NCBI GenBank assembly: GCA_914767715.1
Contig: OU612067.1
Location: 32,154,162-32,218,161, forward strand
DNA length: 64,000 nt
Direction: 5' to 3'
Origin: Membranipora membranacea
Lineage: Eukaryota; Bryozoa; Gymnolaemata; Cheilostomatida; Membraniporidae
Positions 33,499 through 46,066 of the stretch are shown one piece after another. Position 1 is the first letter of the stretch; each line of letters starts with the position of its first letter. A program made the position numbers and the translations under genes. Below the pieces are notes generated by a model, which had not been told where the DNA came from, ran no database searches, and worked only from the letters and a program-made list of their open reading frames with translations.

Positions 33499-35358
33499 TT
33501 GTTTTCCTTGTTGAAATGCAATCTTTGCTCCCTAGTAGTCAGAGTAGTTGGTGCAGATTTTTCAGAGTATGGTGCAGTAGTATCTGTTACCATGCATTGC
33601 CCTAATCAGCACAAGGCTTTGTGGCCTGACTCCAAGCCAATGAATGCCCTACTGGCTCTCAACCTACAAAGGTCTTGGAGTGATTTGCTAAATGTTGATG
33701 AAATGATTTCACGTGAGGGCACAATCAAAAATTGCCGGCTATGATGTCCTCTAAGTAAAATCTGGCTTTTTCATGTCAGTTTGTAGAATATACTGTTTCA
33801 GGAGTTTGGGTACTAATCAAAATAAAAATGGCAGCCCAATTTTAAAGCCTGAAATCCGAGCATATGGTTGATTTCACATTTTGTCGCAATACATTATCTG
33901 CAGATGTTAGTCTACGATGTCATGTACAAATGCCTAGAAAAATAATAGGCCCTACGCTCACACAGGTTTTAGTGAATGATTAAATTTTTTTAACTGGATG
34001 ACATTTTTTTTCCAGAACTGAGTAGCAGCGTTATTTTACTTGTATGTAGTCGTTATCCTTTGTTTATGTTGTGCTTTTGTGTTCCATGAAAAACACATTT
34101 TTTTATTATCATTCCATCCGCAAACACTCTAATTGTGTCTAAATATGTTGTAGGCTGGTGAAGAGAGACCGAGTAAAAGAATGGGTGGTATGGTCATCTA
34201 CGATTTACCAGTATATTTCGGACAACAGAAGGTAATACAATTTGCCTGCTTACTTATTGGTTAGTTAAAATGGTTGTTAAAAATATATGCATAGCAACCA
34301 TGAGAAATATAAAGTTCCAGCGGAATCAGGCGGACTTTATTAGGTCCATATTCACTATTTTACAAACTTCCCTATTATATGTGGGCCATGTGGGCCATCG
34401 TGCAATTTTGCAGACCAGGAATGAATAATACCAAATAAGCTTTCTCTTTGACATGAGCGGTATAGTTATTCTCAATATTATTTTGATTGAGTCCAGTTAA
34501 TCTGAAATGTATCTAACAGCCATATATGCTGGTTCTGATTGGTAGTCAATCAGAGCCAACATATTGGCTAGATGCTTGCTTCCGTGTATGATAAACATTA
34601 CTCTTATATTGTAGTGCTCATTGGGTACTGGTAGTGATGCTCAAACATCACTGTCTCGTGATGGACTCCCTAGGGAAAGAGATGCGTGAGACACACAGGA
34701 ACAAGCTTAAAGAGTGAGTTTGTATTCTCAGATACAAGTTACATTGTTCTGTTATGGTTGACATACTCAAATATATAGATAGATACACAAATTAACCAAG
34801 AGGAAGACGGTTTATTTGTTGATAAAGTGAACAATTGGTTGTTATGTAATTCTGTTTTGAAGAGTGTACAGAGTATTTCTTCAGCTTGAAAAACTGGAGA
34901 TACTCATGAGGAAGGTGAGTGAAGCATTATTTAAGGGTGGAACTCCAAACTGCTGATCTTAGCCACACCTTTGTCTGTACATAGTATGAGATAAAATGAC
35001 ATTGAGAGGCCAGTGAGAGTTTGTTTACAGTATAAGAATGGCGCATGACATCTATGACAAACTCATGAGCAAGGAAGGGATGTGCTAAGGTTATGTATAG
35101 AAAGCTCCTCCATAAACAGCAATCACTGGAGTTTGCATTTGCAACTGTCAAATTTAGAAGCTTGAATCCTAACCACTACACCACCCTGCCACCCATTAAA
35201 TATTATAATAGTCATTAAGGATATTTTCTTCTTGCTCCCAATAATTAAAATTTATATCCGTACCTTTGTTTTGACAGGTTCCTAGACAGCCAAGCGATTA
35301 CGACTGTGTTGTGTTCGTCCTAGGATTTGCCAAATGGACCATCTATGTATGCAAGTAG
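33499..35358 (+). CDS. Ulp1/adenain-like cysteine protease, exons of copy 2
   Basis: 33499-33744 is an open block GAVVSVTMHCPNQHKALWPD... SDLLNVDEMISREG. A further exon about 34156-34233 (acceptor TTGTAG, GGMVIYDLPVYFGQQK, GTAATA donor) has a good acceptor that copy 1 lacks. Catalytic exons: 34615-34713 (HWVLVVM...CLVMDSLGKEM, donor GTGAGT), 34865-34914 (YRVFLQLEKLEILMRK, donor GTGAGT) and 35278-35358 (VPRQPSDYDCVVFVLGFAKW then TAG). His, Asp, Gln and Cys of the clan CE protease are all kept, with Val in place of Gly after Cys. The N-terminal GEDL...NW exon seen in copy 1 is missing, so this copy is probably incomplete. Whether it is a host gene fragment or part of a mobile element is open. 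Confidence 0.55.
35150..35198 (-). repeat. tRNA-like SINE remnant, copy 2
   Basis: Same A-box-bearing sequence as 27535-27605, carried by the segment duplication. Confidence 0.4.
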
Positions 35359-35942
35359 TTTGATACAATCATAATATATATTTGTTGAGCTGTTGGTGGC
35401 TTAAATAATAATAATACAGTACTGTTAGGAATTATATATCCAACAATGAACCAATAAAAAAATGTTATTGCAAATTCCTCCAGAGCATTTTCTCCTGGGA
35501 ATTTCATGCATTATTGCGAATCAGATTTATATCAAACTTCCCGGCTATATAGTAAATTATAATTAGTTTAATCTTTAATCTAATTCTCTTCATGCCTCAC
35601 AGAGGTAATGCAGGCGTCTCTCCCTATGCACATTGATCCCCTGTATATGCACAGTACAAATTTCCACAGGTTCCTTAGGAAGTGTGTGAATTGCAGCAAT
35701 GTATATGTCAGTTTTTCAAATGATTTAACTTTTTTAATGTGTATTAGGCTTCAATATCATTTTAACAATCGATAATAAATGAAAAGATAATTCTACTTGG
35801 TGCACAGAGAGAAATATTGCGGTGTATGTGTGGTATGCGGTGTATTTACACAAACAGCGTTGATACATTTTCATCTCTTTTCTCCACAGATGATCACGTG
35901 CTTACTATGAACAAGATGATTGGAAAGTGTGGGTTGAAATTT

Positions 35943-38030
35943 AGTAGTTTGTTCAGCGTCCACAGAAATAGAATAATTCAACATAAAATTGTTACATTCG
36001 AGTATTCTAAAAATCTTGTTTTTAAGTAGATATTTATCTCAATTTTCATTTTTTAGTTTTTAATAGGATATCTTTTTCAATTCTTCACGCTACCACTTTT
36101 TGAGACAATTAACCCCAAACTAGCTGCACCTCTTTTCTACGACTACAGCCAAGGTCATGCAAATCCTCAGGACCTTTCAATCTGTTAGTACACCTAGCTG
36201 ATGCAGCTGATAGGACTAACCAATGCCTGCTAGTCTGAGAATTCAGTCATTCATTCTAAAACCTTGTGTTCTCCCAAACTTCCCAAGATCACAGAGACGT
36301 GTGAGTTACTGCGAGCCTTTGTTTGTCAAAAATATCAACAATAATGGAAATGTTGTGCAAGAAGCTAGGAGAAATGAAGGCCAAGGTCAGGTAATGGTAA
36401 TATGGCCATAACAAACAAACATTTTAAGTGCAACATAATCTGCAGCATAGACTTGAGTGCTACTTTGCTGTAACATTTGATAAATATAATGATAATACTA
36501 GCCAAACTAACCCAACAATCAAGAATCATAGCAACGCCTCTGTGGTCACCTCATGAGACTGCAAGAAGAGACGCCCTGTTAGAGCAGCAATGACCGTTAT
36601 AAATGGTGAGTAGTGCCCCGGAATGATTTGTCTCACTTTGGTTTAGTCAGGGACTATGCTGATAAAGATACTCAGGACATGGCCTACATTTATGGAAAGA
36701 AAAAATATGGTAGGTTGCTGGATGCTGACTAAAAGAAGCATACCCCAACCAACAAAGAAGTAGCAAAGAGTCAATGTATTGATCAGTGTTCTTTGAAAAA
36801 AAAAGAGTCCTCATGAAACCAAGTGTGGCCAAGTTAGCAAACCCTGACACAAAGCATTTGAATTGTTATTTCCCATGGGATTTGTAGATAAAGTTAAGGA
36901 GCAGGTTAGATGGCCATTAACAGAATGGCGAAAACGAATGAAGAACCTCGACTGTAATGAGGAAAACTGGCAGACCTTCCCGTTGATAGAAATAAAGATT
37001 GTTGATAGTGAGTGAGAATAGTCATGTGACTTTGATTGTCAACCATCTAATTATTTTTTATGACAGTCAGGTCAATATGCTCTAGCGATGCAATCACTCA
37101 CGACTGTAGTTTGTTCAGCGTCCACAGAAATGGAATAATTCAACATAAAATTGTTACATTCGAGTATTCTAAAAATCTTGTTTTTAAGTAGATATTTATC
37201 TCAATTTTCATTTTTTAGTTTTTAATAGGATATCTTTTTCAATTCTTCACACTACCACTTTTTGAGACAATTAACCCCAAACTAGCTGCACCTCTTTTCT
37301 ACGACTACAGCCAAGGTCATGCAAATCCTCAGGACCTTACAATCTATTAGTACACCTAGCTGATGCAGCTGATAGGACTAACCAATGCCCGCTACTCTGA
37401 GAATTCAGTCATTCATTCTAAAATGTCCTGTTCTCCCAAACTTCCCAAGATCACAGAGACGTGTGAATTACTGCTAGCCTTTGTTTGTCAACAATATCAA
37501 CAATAATGGAAATGTTGTGTAAGAAGCTGGAGAAATGAAGGCCAAGGTCAGGTAATGGTAATATGGCCATGACAAATGAACATTTTTAGTGCAGCATAAT
37601 CTGCAGCATAGACTTGAGTGCTGCTTTGCTGTAACATTTGATAAATATAATGATAATACTAGCTAAACTAACCCAACAATCTAGAATCATAACAACACCT
37701 CTGTGGTCACCTCATGAGACTGCAAGAAGAGACGCCCTGTTAGAGCAGCAATGACCGTTATAAATGGTGAGTAGTGCCCTGGAAGGATTTGTCTCACTTT
37801 GGTTTAGACAGGGACTATGCTGATAAAGGTACTGAGGACATGGCCTACATTTATGGAAAGAAAAAATAAGGTAGGTTGCTGGATGCTGACTAAAAGAAGC
37901 ATACCCCAACCAACAAAGAAGTGGCAAAGAGTCAATGTATTGATCAGTGTTCTTCGAAAAAAAGAGTCCTCATGAAACCAAGTGTGGCCAAGTTTGTAAA
38001 CCCTGACACAAAGCATTTGAATTGTTCTTT
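35943..38030 (+). repeat. Tandem duplication, two units with a period of about 1,165 bp
   Basis: 35943-36870 and 37108-38030 are about 95% alike by eye, starting TAGTTTGTTCAGCGTCCACAG and ending CACAAAGCATTTGAATTGTT. Each unit has coding-like blocks on the plus strand: CEPLFVKNINNNGNVVQEAR (ending before a GTAATG donor), TPLWSPHETARRDALLEQQ, and RDYADKDTQDMAYIYGKKK (between TTTAG and GTAGGT). A further block, VKEQVRWPLTEWRKRMKNLD (36893-36990), occurs only after unit 1. No protein family is recognised, so these may be exons of a duplicated gene or element. Confidence 0.75.
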
Positions 38031-39100
38031 CTAATTTGAAATAATTCAAAATTTGAGATACTCTAGTATTGCAGACAGAAAAAAATGATCCCAAAACAGA
38101 ACTACAAGAATGATGCTCTCTGTGATTGTCTTTCCACTGCAAAGACCAACCACCCACCAGACTTCATAAGGACATCTCAAAATTATTCAGAGACGTAAAA
38201 AACCAAATGATGAGGACAGAAAAAAAGAAAACCCTTGTGTCCTGTTCAAATAGAAAGGCTAGTTAGTCATCATCCAAACTTACTTGGTCGTTGAAATCAG
38301 CCATAATACGTACACGGAACTCTCCCGACGGCGATAAGGAGAAAAAATGAGTGAAAACAAGGTCTTCTTCGACTTAGCTGGTAATAAAGGTGACAGGACA
38401 AATCAACTACTCCAGCAAGACCACCCAATAAAAACCCAAAAAGAGAGATGATATTTGAAAGAAAAACAAACAGGATAAACAAGTCCACAAACAAGAGGAA
38501 AATTCCAACCAAAAAAATACAGGTATGTTTACATGAACCACCAGAGGTACCTATCGAAAAAAAATTTTCAGACTATACCGGCGCTGTTCTGTCATTTGTC
38601 AAAAACCGTTGTTCAACTGCCCTGGAGAAGAAAGAACCGTTACTGCTTAGCATTTTCTTATCATGCCTAACAATGTCATGAGTGAACACTTACCTCACAC
38701 TCCTGTAGTAGACTGAAGCAGCTCAATACACACTGTCTGTCTAAATGCTATAGCTATATCTAAAGCTGAAAAAGAAGAGCCAAGATAACATTATCTTGAA
38801 AGTTTTTTCAAGATATGGGCACAACACCACAGTTATCAGATTCTAGTCACTAAAACCTATATAACCGAGAAAAAAAAACATAGTATAGAATATAAGAAAA
38901 GAAAAAGATTCATTTCATAATCCAGCTATTAATAACTCGGTTCACTTGGTTTAATCAAGGAATTACTCCTTGGTTTAATAATCTCTGTGATTCAGCGGTT
39001 TTCTTGTGACAGTGTTTAAAAATGACAGCTTAACTTTTGCCATTTGAAAACGCACAATATTACAATGTAGCAGTTTTTGCGCCAATCCATCTACAGCTAC
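38031..39100. other. Unassigned sequence
   Basis: Open frames around 38297-38681 on both strands have no recognisable content. No repeat borders were seen. Confidence 0.3.
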
Positions 39101-39103
39101 AAG

Positions 39104-39257
39104 TTAAGAATTTTCCATAGATATTTCCATTCCTTCTACTATCTTACCCAAGTCTAGGTGGATCCAATGACCTAAGATGCCCAAGAAGATTTTTTCCGAT
39201 ATTTTAGCAATCCACATACTGACTGATGTAGGATCAAAATCTGCCACTAGGTACTTG
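39104..39257 (-). CDS. Possible terminal exon of an unidentified protein
   Basis: After a TGTTTTCAG acceptor the minus strand reads KYLVADFDPTSVSMWIAKIS then GHWIHLDLGKIVEGM and ends in TAA. It may be an alternative 3' exon of the upstream ankyrin gene, whose own last exon ends at 39710, or a separate gene. No domain is recognised. Confidence 0.35.
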
Positions 39258-39709
39258 CTGAAAACACTTCTTGATTTAAACTGACAAGTATTTTTCAGCT
39301 AAGCTCTAGCTTTTACTCAATTGCCTACTGTAATTCCATTCCATTCCCTAAATAGCAACAAAGACCCTAATGCTCAGACAATTGATAATAGCCTATCTAA
39401 TAATCCCTTAGGTTTATAGCAATTATGAGTAGCTTATCACAAGCTGGCACTAATAGCCTCATGCCACAAAATAATGCATCATGTGAGATTTTAAGATCTG
39501 ATGGATATCCACATAGTAAAGAATAATCATGTCACCTATTATCTTTAGTTGGAAATTTCTGAATATTTGTTTGTATTAAAAGGAAGTCTGCAAATCCCTG
39601 AAAGCTAAAATGACATATGATATGTCTGTATTACATCATGTAAAAACTATAATTTTGTGGCCCATATCTTACTTTAGCAGCCAGATGTAGACATATAAGG
39701 CCTCTATTA

Positions 39710-42392
39710 TCAGTCAGTCGTAGGGTCTCTGTGATTATCATCATTGAGATTGTCTATCACCCAAACTAGAGAGGACACAGTCCTAGCCTCATATGCAGTG
39801 TGTACACAACTCTGTCCCAGACTGTTAGTCTGTGTGATAGATCCACCATGAGACAGGTCAGCTATCTCTAAGTAGCCTATAAAATCATTGATAGTTTCAA
39901 TCTATGGTAAGACTGATTTCATTGGCTCACTGAAGTAAAGAGGGGCCTGAATTGTAAGCTGATTCCCTATCGGGCTATATCTAAGCTACAGGAAAAAGCC
40001 TATGCGGTACTATTTTACAAAGGCAAGAGGGTAAAATCTTTCAAGAAAGAAGTGCATGCATGTAGTATGAATAGCTGCATATGCTACGGAGGGGTACGAG
40101 TGACGAGTCCGATGGGCACATGGGGCACATTACTAATGCTTAACATGCAGTATTTACAAAGCATGAGGGCTGCATCACATTTTATGAGTTTTAAGTATAG
40201 CTTAACTAGAAGGGACACCGCTCTTACTGATGCACTGTTCTGATCAAAAATATAATCAATGCTCCCAATTTTTTCCCAGCTTAGCTAGCAAAGCTCTGAA
40301 TTGAAGTGAGTCCAGCTTGGTTGTTAGACTTGCTCATATTTTCAACTCACACATTTACAAAGTCATAGCAAGAACAAAATGCAGAGCCTTTCAAAAATTT
40401 ATCTTACCACTACGAAGAGTATCCATAAATGGTGAGCTACCACAGCTGTCCTTAGAGTTCACATCACAGGAGAATATGTCACTAGTCAGCATGATCTCAT
40501 CAACAACCTGCATACAGCCATTTATCGCTGCAAGAGGCATTATTACAGGTTGTAGGATCCTTCTGTAGCAATTAGTTAACAATCTCTAAATTTCTCTATC
40601 TGTAAAATGAAAAAAGTTGATTGCAAATGCATAGCATCAGTAGCAATAACTTGAGTTTTCAGTGGGAGAAGACACGATTGTATTCTTTTCTTCAATGATG
40701 TGTGTTTAAGATAAATACATCCACTGCGCATTTATTCGAATGAGGCACCATATAGCAAGGCTCTAAAATGCTACCCTAGAGGGGGTAAATATCAGCAGGA
40801 GTTTAGTTTGGCTTAAGAGTGAGGATTTATGTGGACACAAACTTTTCGCTCGCTGAGGAGTTGGTGCACAGCTGCTACCGTATAAAATATCTGGTACTTT
40901 ATAATTTGGTGTATCATGTGAGCAAGTTTCAGCATTAGAAACTTAATCTTAAGGTCATCACTGCTAGATCATCGCCATCACTTAATTTGTGAATCCAATA
41001 TTATGGCACTAAGAAATTGATTCCCTTCTGCCTAAGAAGCTATTTCAAAACACAAATCATCTGGTCTCAGTCATCTGACCACATGGTGCATCGGCGTTTG
41101 GTAGGCGTTTGGAAGGCGTTTGGAAGGCGTTTGGAAGGCGTATGATAGGCGTTTGGTAGGCGTTTGGTAGGCGTATGGTAGGCGTTTGGTAGGTGTTTGC
41201 TACGCGTTTGGCAGAGCTGATTGGTTTGGTACAGATGTTTGGTTTGGTATAGCTCATGGTAACACATGCAGACAAGGCGGAGGTGTAGCGTAAGGGTTGT
41301 AATGTTGCAATGGACTGTGCTGCGAGATGTGAGAAAACAACTCCGAGTAGTGAATAGGGGGCATGGCATAGAATTCTATATCTTTAGCTTTCTAGTGCCA
41401 AACAATAAGTCTGCAAAAATAGCCAGTCCCTACTAGAATTTTAGGAAAGCCCAAATCAACATCATTGAATGAATTTTATTACTGTTTTCAGTTTTGTAAA
41501 CAAGTCCGTTTCCCAAGCTATATTATTCATGATAGTAGGGACCGCCAATCAAATCAACATCAGGCAATCCCCTTTTTTGAGTGTTCTTACTGTATGATGT
41601 TATACTATTTCTTTTTTATGAGAACAGTGGGGCATGGTTATTAGCGTGATCAACCTATGAACCAAACACTACCATCTAAACCGGATCAAAATACTTTGTA
41701 TTTTATTGACTCTATTAATTGTCAAACACATACCTGGGAGCGATGTGGAAGGCATTCCAGACATCTTGGTTTACTCTGGTTAAAGAAGCACCATGCTCAA
41801 CAAGCAGTTTAATCGGTCCTTCTTCTGTCTTAGCACATGCCACCATCAGCGGTGTCCTAAAACAGCGTCATTTGGGGACAATATTAATTAATGTAAGCGC
41901 TCACAACAATGAGCTGTATTGTCATTTTATCGAACACTTCTCTATTTCTAACTGACCATCACATTTTTCAATTTACCACCACGCTAGATTTCACAGCCGT
42001 TCAGCATCCAAAATGTTGTTAGACCTATACTAATCTAATCGCTTTAATGGTAGCTGTTTTTTTCCACTTTCAATCACTGTCTCATTGACTCCAAGGAGTA
42101 CTGACAGGTGATTAAAGTAATTGGAATGAAAGAAAATACTAATTGCTTTGGTCATTATCATTACAAGAAAAAAGATGATTTGATATACCAACCAGTCAGC
42201 CATCTTGAGAAAGTCAATTGAGGACCCTTTTCTTAATCAGTATTTTCATCACACCCATATTAGAAGCCGATGAAGCTTCGTGTAGTGTGGTCTTCCCGTC
42301 ACTGTTAGTACTGTCAATACGTATATACTCAAGTAACAAGGCCACCATCTTGACTGTCCCCATCCGGACCGCAACACGCAAAGGGGTATCAC
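39710..42392 (-). CDS. Ankyrin-repeat protein (3' part, four exons)
   Basis: Minus-strand exons in order: 42392 to about 42227 (GDTPLRVAVRMGTVKMVALL...DGKTTLHEASSASNMGVMKI), 41856-41734 (TPLMVACAKTEEGPIKLLVEHGASL...WNAFHIAP), 40562-40408 (MPLAAINGCMQVVDEIMLTS...SPFMDTLRSG) and 39876-39710 (YLEIADLSHGGSITQTNSLG QSCVHTAYEA, ending TGA). These are typical ankyrin repeat helices (TPLxxA, VVxxLL, GAxxN). Splice sites are GT-AG and the codon phase closes across the last three exons (2 to 1, then 1 to 2). The 3' end of the first exon is uncertain. Ankyrin repeats bind partner proteins; the specific role is unknown. The 5' exons are not identified, but a candidate start lies at 45371. Confidence 0.75.
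41093..41213. repeat. 11-bp minisatellite, 11 units
   Basis: The unit GGCGTTTGGTA repeats eleven times with single-base variants (GGAA, ATGGTA, ATGATA). It lies in the ankyrin-gene intron between 40562 and 41734. Confidence 0.92.
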
Positions 42393-42399
42393 CTATAAA

Positions 42400-44630
42400 T
42401 ATGATAAGATAATAGAGGTCAATAGTTTATTTCATGTATGAAACACAATATGAACTGTAATACCTTATATTCTTGCTTGAGTTTTAATATTTTGAATATT
42501 TCAGCTGACCAGATACAAATGCACAAGTGGTACTGTTGCAACCTTGTTGTAACCAAGGAGTTGTAACATTGTAACATAGAACCCATATAAACAAAAGCTC
42601 TAATTGATTTACTTTAGTCAGAAGCAATAATTTAATATATATTCTGTTGGAACTGCTGTTCAGCATGGCTTCATCAAACAACTCTGTTAACTAAGTGTCA
42701 TGCTTTGCAATATGCAATATCGATAATCTAGATGGTAACTGTTGACAAAAAGAATTTCTTAAAATCAAAGATTCTTCCTGGCCTCAAATAACCAAAAATA
42801 CCCCAATTCTTATCTTGATTGATTTATCATAATGTGACACAGAAACATAAGAAAATTCCGACCCATAATTGGTTATGGGCAGTGGTTCATACTTTGGCCT
42901 TAAACCCAAGTATGAGTATGCGTGCAAAAAAGTCACACTGGCCCACTGTAACATATCCAGTACACAGGGAGCTAAATAGAAATCATAAGATTAATCTGTA
43001 ACAAGGCGGTGACTCTAACACAGTATTCTGCTTTTGAGTCTAGATGTCTAGGTTAATTAATCACAGTTGTCAGTTTCATGTGATCATTTATTGTGCACAG
43101 CATACTTTATGATTAGATGGCCATTCTAAATTTGAGGATATCATTAACAAACCCCTGCACTGCAATGATTGGTCACCGTACCAGCGCTGTACATATTTTA
43201 CATAAATAATAAGTCTGCTGCTCTAGGCCTCAATTGACTAACCATTACTACTGAATTTCTAGCCGGATGTGGATAAAGGTAAACAACAAATTTGTGTGGC
43301 CTATATATGAATAAACTTCCCGCTCCAGCGGCCCAGTAATAGCAGCTTAGACCTCTCTTGTTGCACTGAGCAGTGCAACAAAAGATGATCAGATCCTACC
43401 CGTCAACCAAACAAAAACTATAAGACGCTGGTGGAGAGGCTTGTCTGGGAACCCATGATAGTGAAATACTTTCTACAGCATTTACGCCTTTTTATGTCTA
43501 AGCGAAGCACTGCTATTGTAAAGCTGCTATTAATTTGTCGAACTTCTTTTCCCCATATGGCCTATGTCATGAACTACAATGTAGACTTTAGGATTACAAA
43601 ATTAGCTTACATTTCACCCTTTTTTGTCTGTACCACACAAGACTGGATCCCTTTTCTCTTTCTCTCACTCCCCCCCCCCCCCCCCCCAAGTTCTGACCTT
43701 AGGATAATTACGTACAAAAATAATCAATATGCTGTGACTCTCATCTTGCTAGCGCCTGGTTTCAGCTGCCCTTGGTGGGTAAGGGTATAGCCTGTAGTGG
43801 AGGTTGATTGGTGGGGGATACACCCATCCATCCCCGACAGCCTGCCCAAGCTAGGGTAAGGGACTATGTATGTATATCAATCTATCTCATATTTGTCTGT
43901 AATTGTCCATAATTGTATAACATTTGCAAGTATTCAAATGTTGTTATAATAACTGCGGTCATCCATATGCATGGTATATTTTTAAGGTTTTGTGGCTGTC
44001 ACTAACTAAAAGCAAGTTAGAGGCAACCCCTGATGTGACATCTAGTAGTACTAGTAGTCCCTCCTTGCATGCTAAAGTAATTAAAATAAAATAAAATTAG
44101 TACTACTCAGGGCTAAATTAAATAAATTAGTCATGCCTGCAACCAAGGAGTTAGAGGGCAACCAACAAAGGAGTTAATTAAAGACTAATTTAACTCATTG
44201 CTGCAACCAGGGACTGGAGGGAGAATTCTCCCTGCTGCAACCTCCTAGCTAGTAGCTACTTTAACTTAACCATTCTCCCTGCCTTAACAGTACTCTATTT
44301 ACTCAAAGATTATACCTTGTCAATATCCACTACCATCAGAACAATGACTGAAATGACGAGCTGGATCCAATGAACTAAACCTTGGGTTTAGTTCATTGCT
44401 GGATCCAAGGGCATGAATAACCATTCACCACAGGTTCGTTGCTAAACTTCGGATTTTGGCAATTTATTTTATAATCCTTTTCTGCTGAACTCCAACGCGT
44501 TTCCTCTGGTGTAAATGGTCAAAGAAGACCCGCTACTATAATTAGTGCAGTTGCAAAAATAATAGTATACATTTTGGAGTTGTCCGTGACTTGAGATTAA
44601 TGGGGCAACTCCATCTCCCGTCTTGTACAA
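42400..44630. other. Unassigned, likely intron of the ankyrin gene
   Basis: No exon is recognised on either strand. A pure C run of about 18 lies at 43671-43688. A simple hairpin AACCTTGGGTTTAGTTCATT-like repeat lies near 44365-44400 (TCCAATGAACTAAACCTTGG / TTTAGTTCATTGCTGGATCC). Confidence 0.35.
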
Positions 44631-44639
44631 AACTGGAAA

Positions 44640-45178
44640 TGTATATGGAAATCTAACCTGTCTTTTCAAGACAGGCTAATGGAAATCAGAATATTAATTC
44701 ACAAGAAGAGCGAGTCATGGGATATTCAATTGGCAATCCCAATACAGTAATCACATTATAGGGGGATAGTTTAGCAATCCAATATAATAGAGATAGTAGG
44801 CTAAAAGACTAGTCCTGATACACATCAAAATAAGACGTAGTGCCCTTGGTTAAGATGTGCTCAGTTTGGAAGCTCGATGACTAGTGAAGTGTTTAATATA
44901 TACAATCATGGAAAAGCTATAGCATGGAAAAGCTTTCCCTATTGTTTTGAGTGATACGAAATAAAGCCTTCTATTGTATACAAAAATACAAACTGTGAAT
45001 GCATTGCGTTATGAGTCATGTAGTATTGCATAATACGAGTAAAGGCCTTGTCCATGCTAGACCACCAATTACCGACCCCTAGCGCCAGCGCAACTCCTAC
45101 ATTGACAAAAAATGTGAAATAATATTCTGATTTTCATTAGCCTGTCTTGACAAGAAAGGCTAGATTTCCATATCCATA
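44640..45178. mobile_element. Inverted-repeat element (possible MITE)
   Basis: 44640-44697 (GGAAATCTAACCTGTCTTTTCAAGACAGGCTAATGGAAATCAGAATATT region) is closely complementary to 45117-45178. The arms are about 58 bp and enclose about 420 bp with no gene. A related half-arm (AGCCTGTCTTGACAAG) occurs at 12776. Confidence 0.65.
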
Positions 45179-45311
45179 TTTCCATATCCTGTAATCTCAT
45201 TGGAGACTTGGATGCAGTATACCGCAGCATTATCTGATGTCCAATAACTGACCTGCCTACGTCGTAGCTACCCTGATCTCTTGCGATCATCTCTCGTTCC
45301 CTCTCGCTGAC

Positions 45312-45371
45312 CTGCCTCAGCCAGCAGTAGCAGCACAGTACAATCTCAGCTCCAGACCACACGGCCGCCAT
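45312..45371 (-). CDS. Possible first coding exon
   Basis: The minus strand has an ATG in strong context (ATGGCGGCCGTGTGG) and reads MAAVWSGAEIVLCCYCWLRQ to a CAG/GTCAGC donor. The GC-rich start suggests the 5' end of a host gene, perhaps the ankyrin gene downstream, but no linking exon was found. Confidence 0.3.
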
Positions 45372-45897
45372 TCAGCTTATTGTGACATTAGAATTGCCGG
45401 TTCTTCCTTCTCGTCTCTATGACAACAAGTGATCTGATGCTGTCAAACCCTCACATTAAGTGGTGAGACCCAACTGATTTCCAGATCCCCGTTCTATGTA
45501 AACATTATTATTGTATAATTGGATCGGAGTTGTATTCTCACAATCTCCCATCACATTAACATTGCTACAAGTCTGCAGTAAAACCGCAGCACCACATCAT
45601 ATGAATCATTGTCTATATACATGTGCATTGTACCTGAAATCCAATTAGCCAGACTGCCGTAAACGTGCTGCTCTAGTTACATGTACATTGAACCATTCAA
45701 CATAACTATCGCCATTATATATTTATGTCGTTATTACTAGGGTGTAATACTATATGATTTATCGCATTTATTTGTATTGCATTTGTAACGTGTCAAATAG
45801 ATGTTTTATTCACCACATTATTGTAATTGTTCTATGCTACTCACCGTGCGCCGGCCCCTGCGCCTCGTTTATTACCCATTTATACACTGTTATCACA

Positions 45898-46066
45898 ATG
45901 GCCACAACAAATGTGCCAGATGTATTCATCAACAGTTTTCAGAAATGAACTGCACAAGACTTGAAAGCAGAGCTATAGCATCTCGGCCTGTCAATCAGCG
46001 GGAACAAAACTGATCTCGTTGATAGGCTGAAGCAATATTACCGAAGACAGAATGAAAAGTTGCGGT
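45898..46066 (+). pseudogene. SAP-domain relic
   Basis: From ATG at 45898 the frame reads MATTNVPDVFINSFQ, meets TGA, then TAQDLKAEL, meets TAG, then LGLSISGNKTDLVDRLKQYY. The LKAEL...GLSxSGNKxxLVxRL pattern is the SAP DNA-binding motif. It runs into a Ser-Gln-Pro-Thr minisatellite (46067-46266), and the BEL/Pao-like gag follows 280 bp later on the same strand. It may be the N-terminal part of that gag. Confidence 0.65.

Larger units (their letters stand above)
33258..35655 (+). repeat. Duplicated segment, copy 2 (2.4 kb)
   Basis: Compact partner of 20029-28045. It has the same borders and carries Ulp1-like exons with better-preserved splice sites. Confidence 0.85.

Noticed and set aside
41057-41369. 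Two overlapping minus-strand ORFs with Thr-Pro-Ser-Lys-Arg-Leu-Pro-Asn repeats
   Set aside because: They are translations of the 11-bp minisatellite, whose period is not a multiple of three. Two frames stay open by chance and neither joins to neighbouring exons.
43431-43790. 119-residue plus-strand ORF with a run of prolines
   Set aside because: The prolines come from a C homopolymer at 43671-43688. The rest has no recognisable domain or conserved composition.
45754-46013. Two short ORFs starting upstream of the SAP relic
   Set aside because: They overlap the SAP frame in other phases and end at random stops. The SAP frame alone has domain content.
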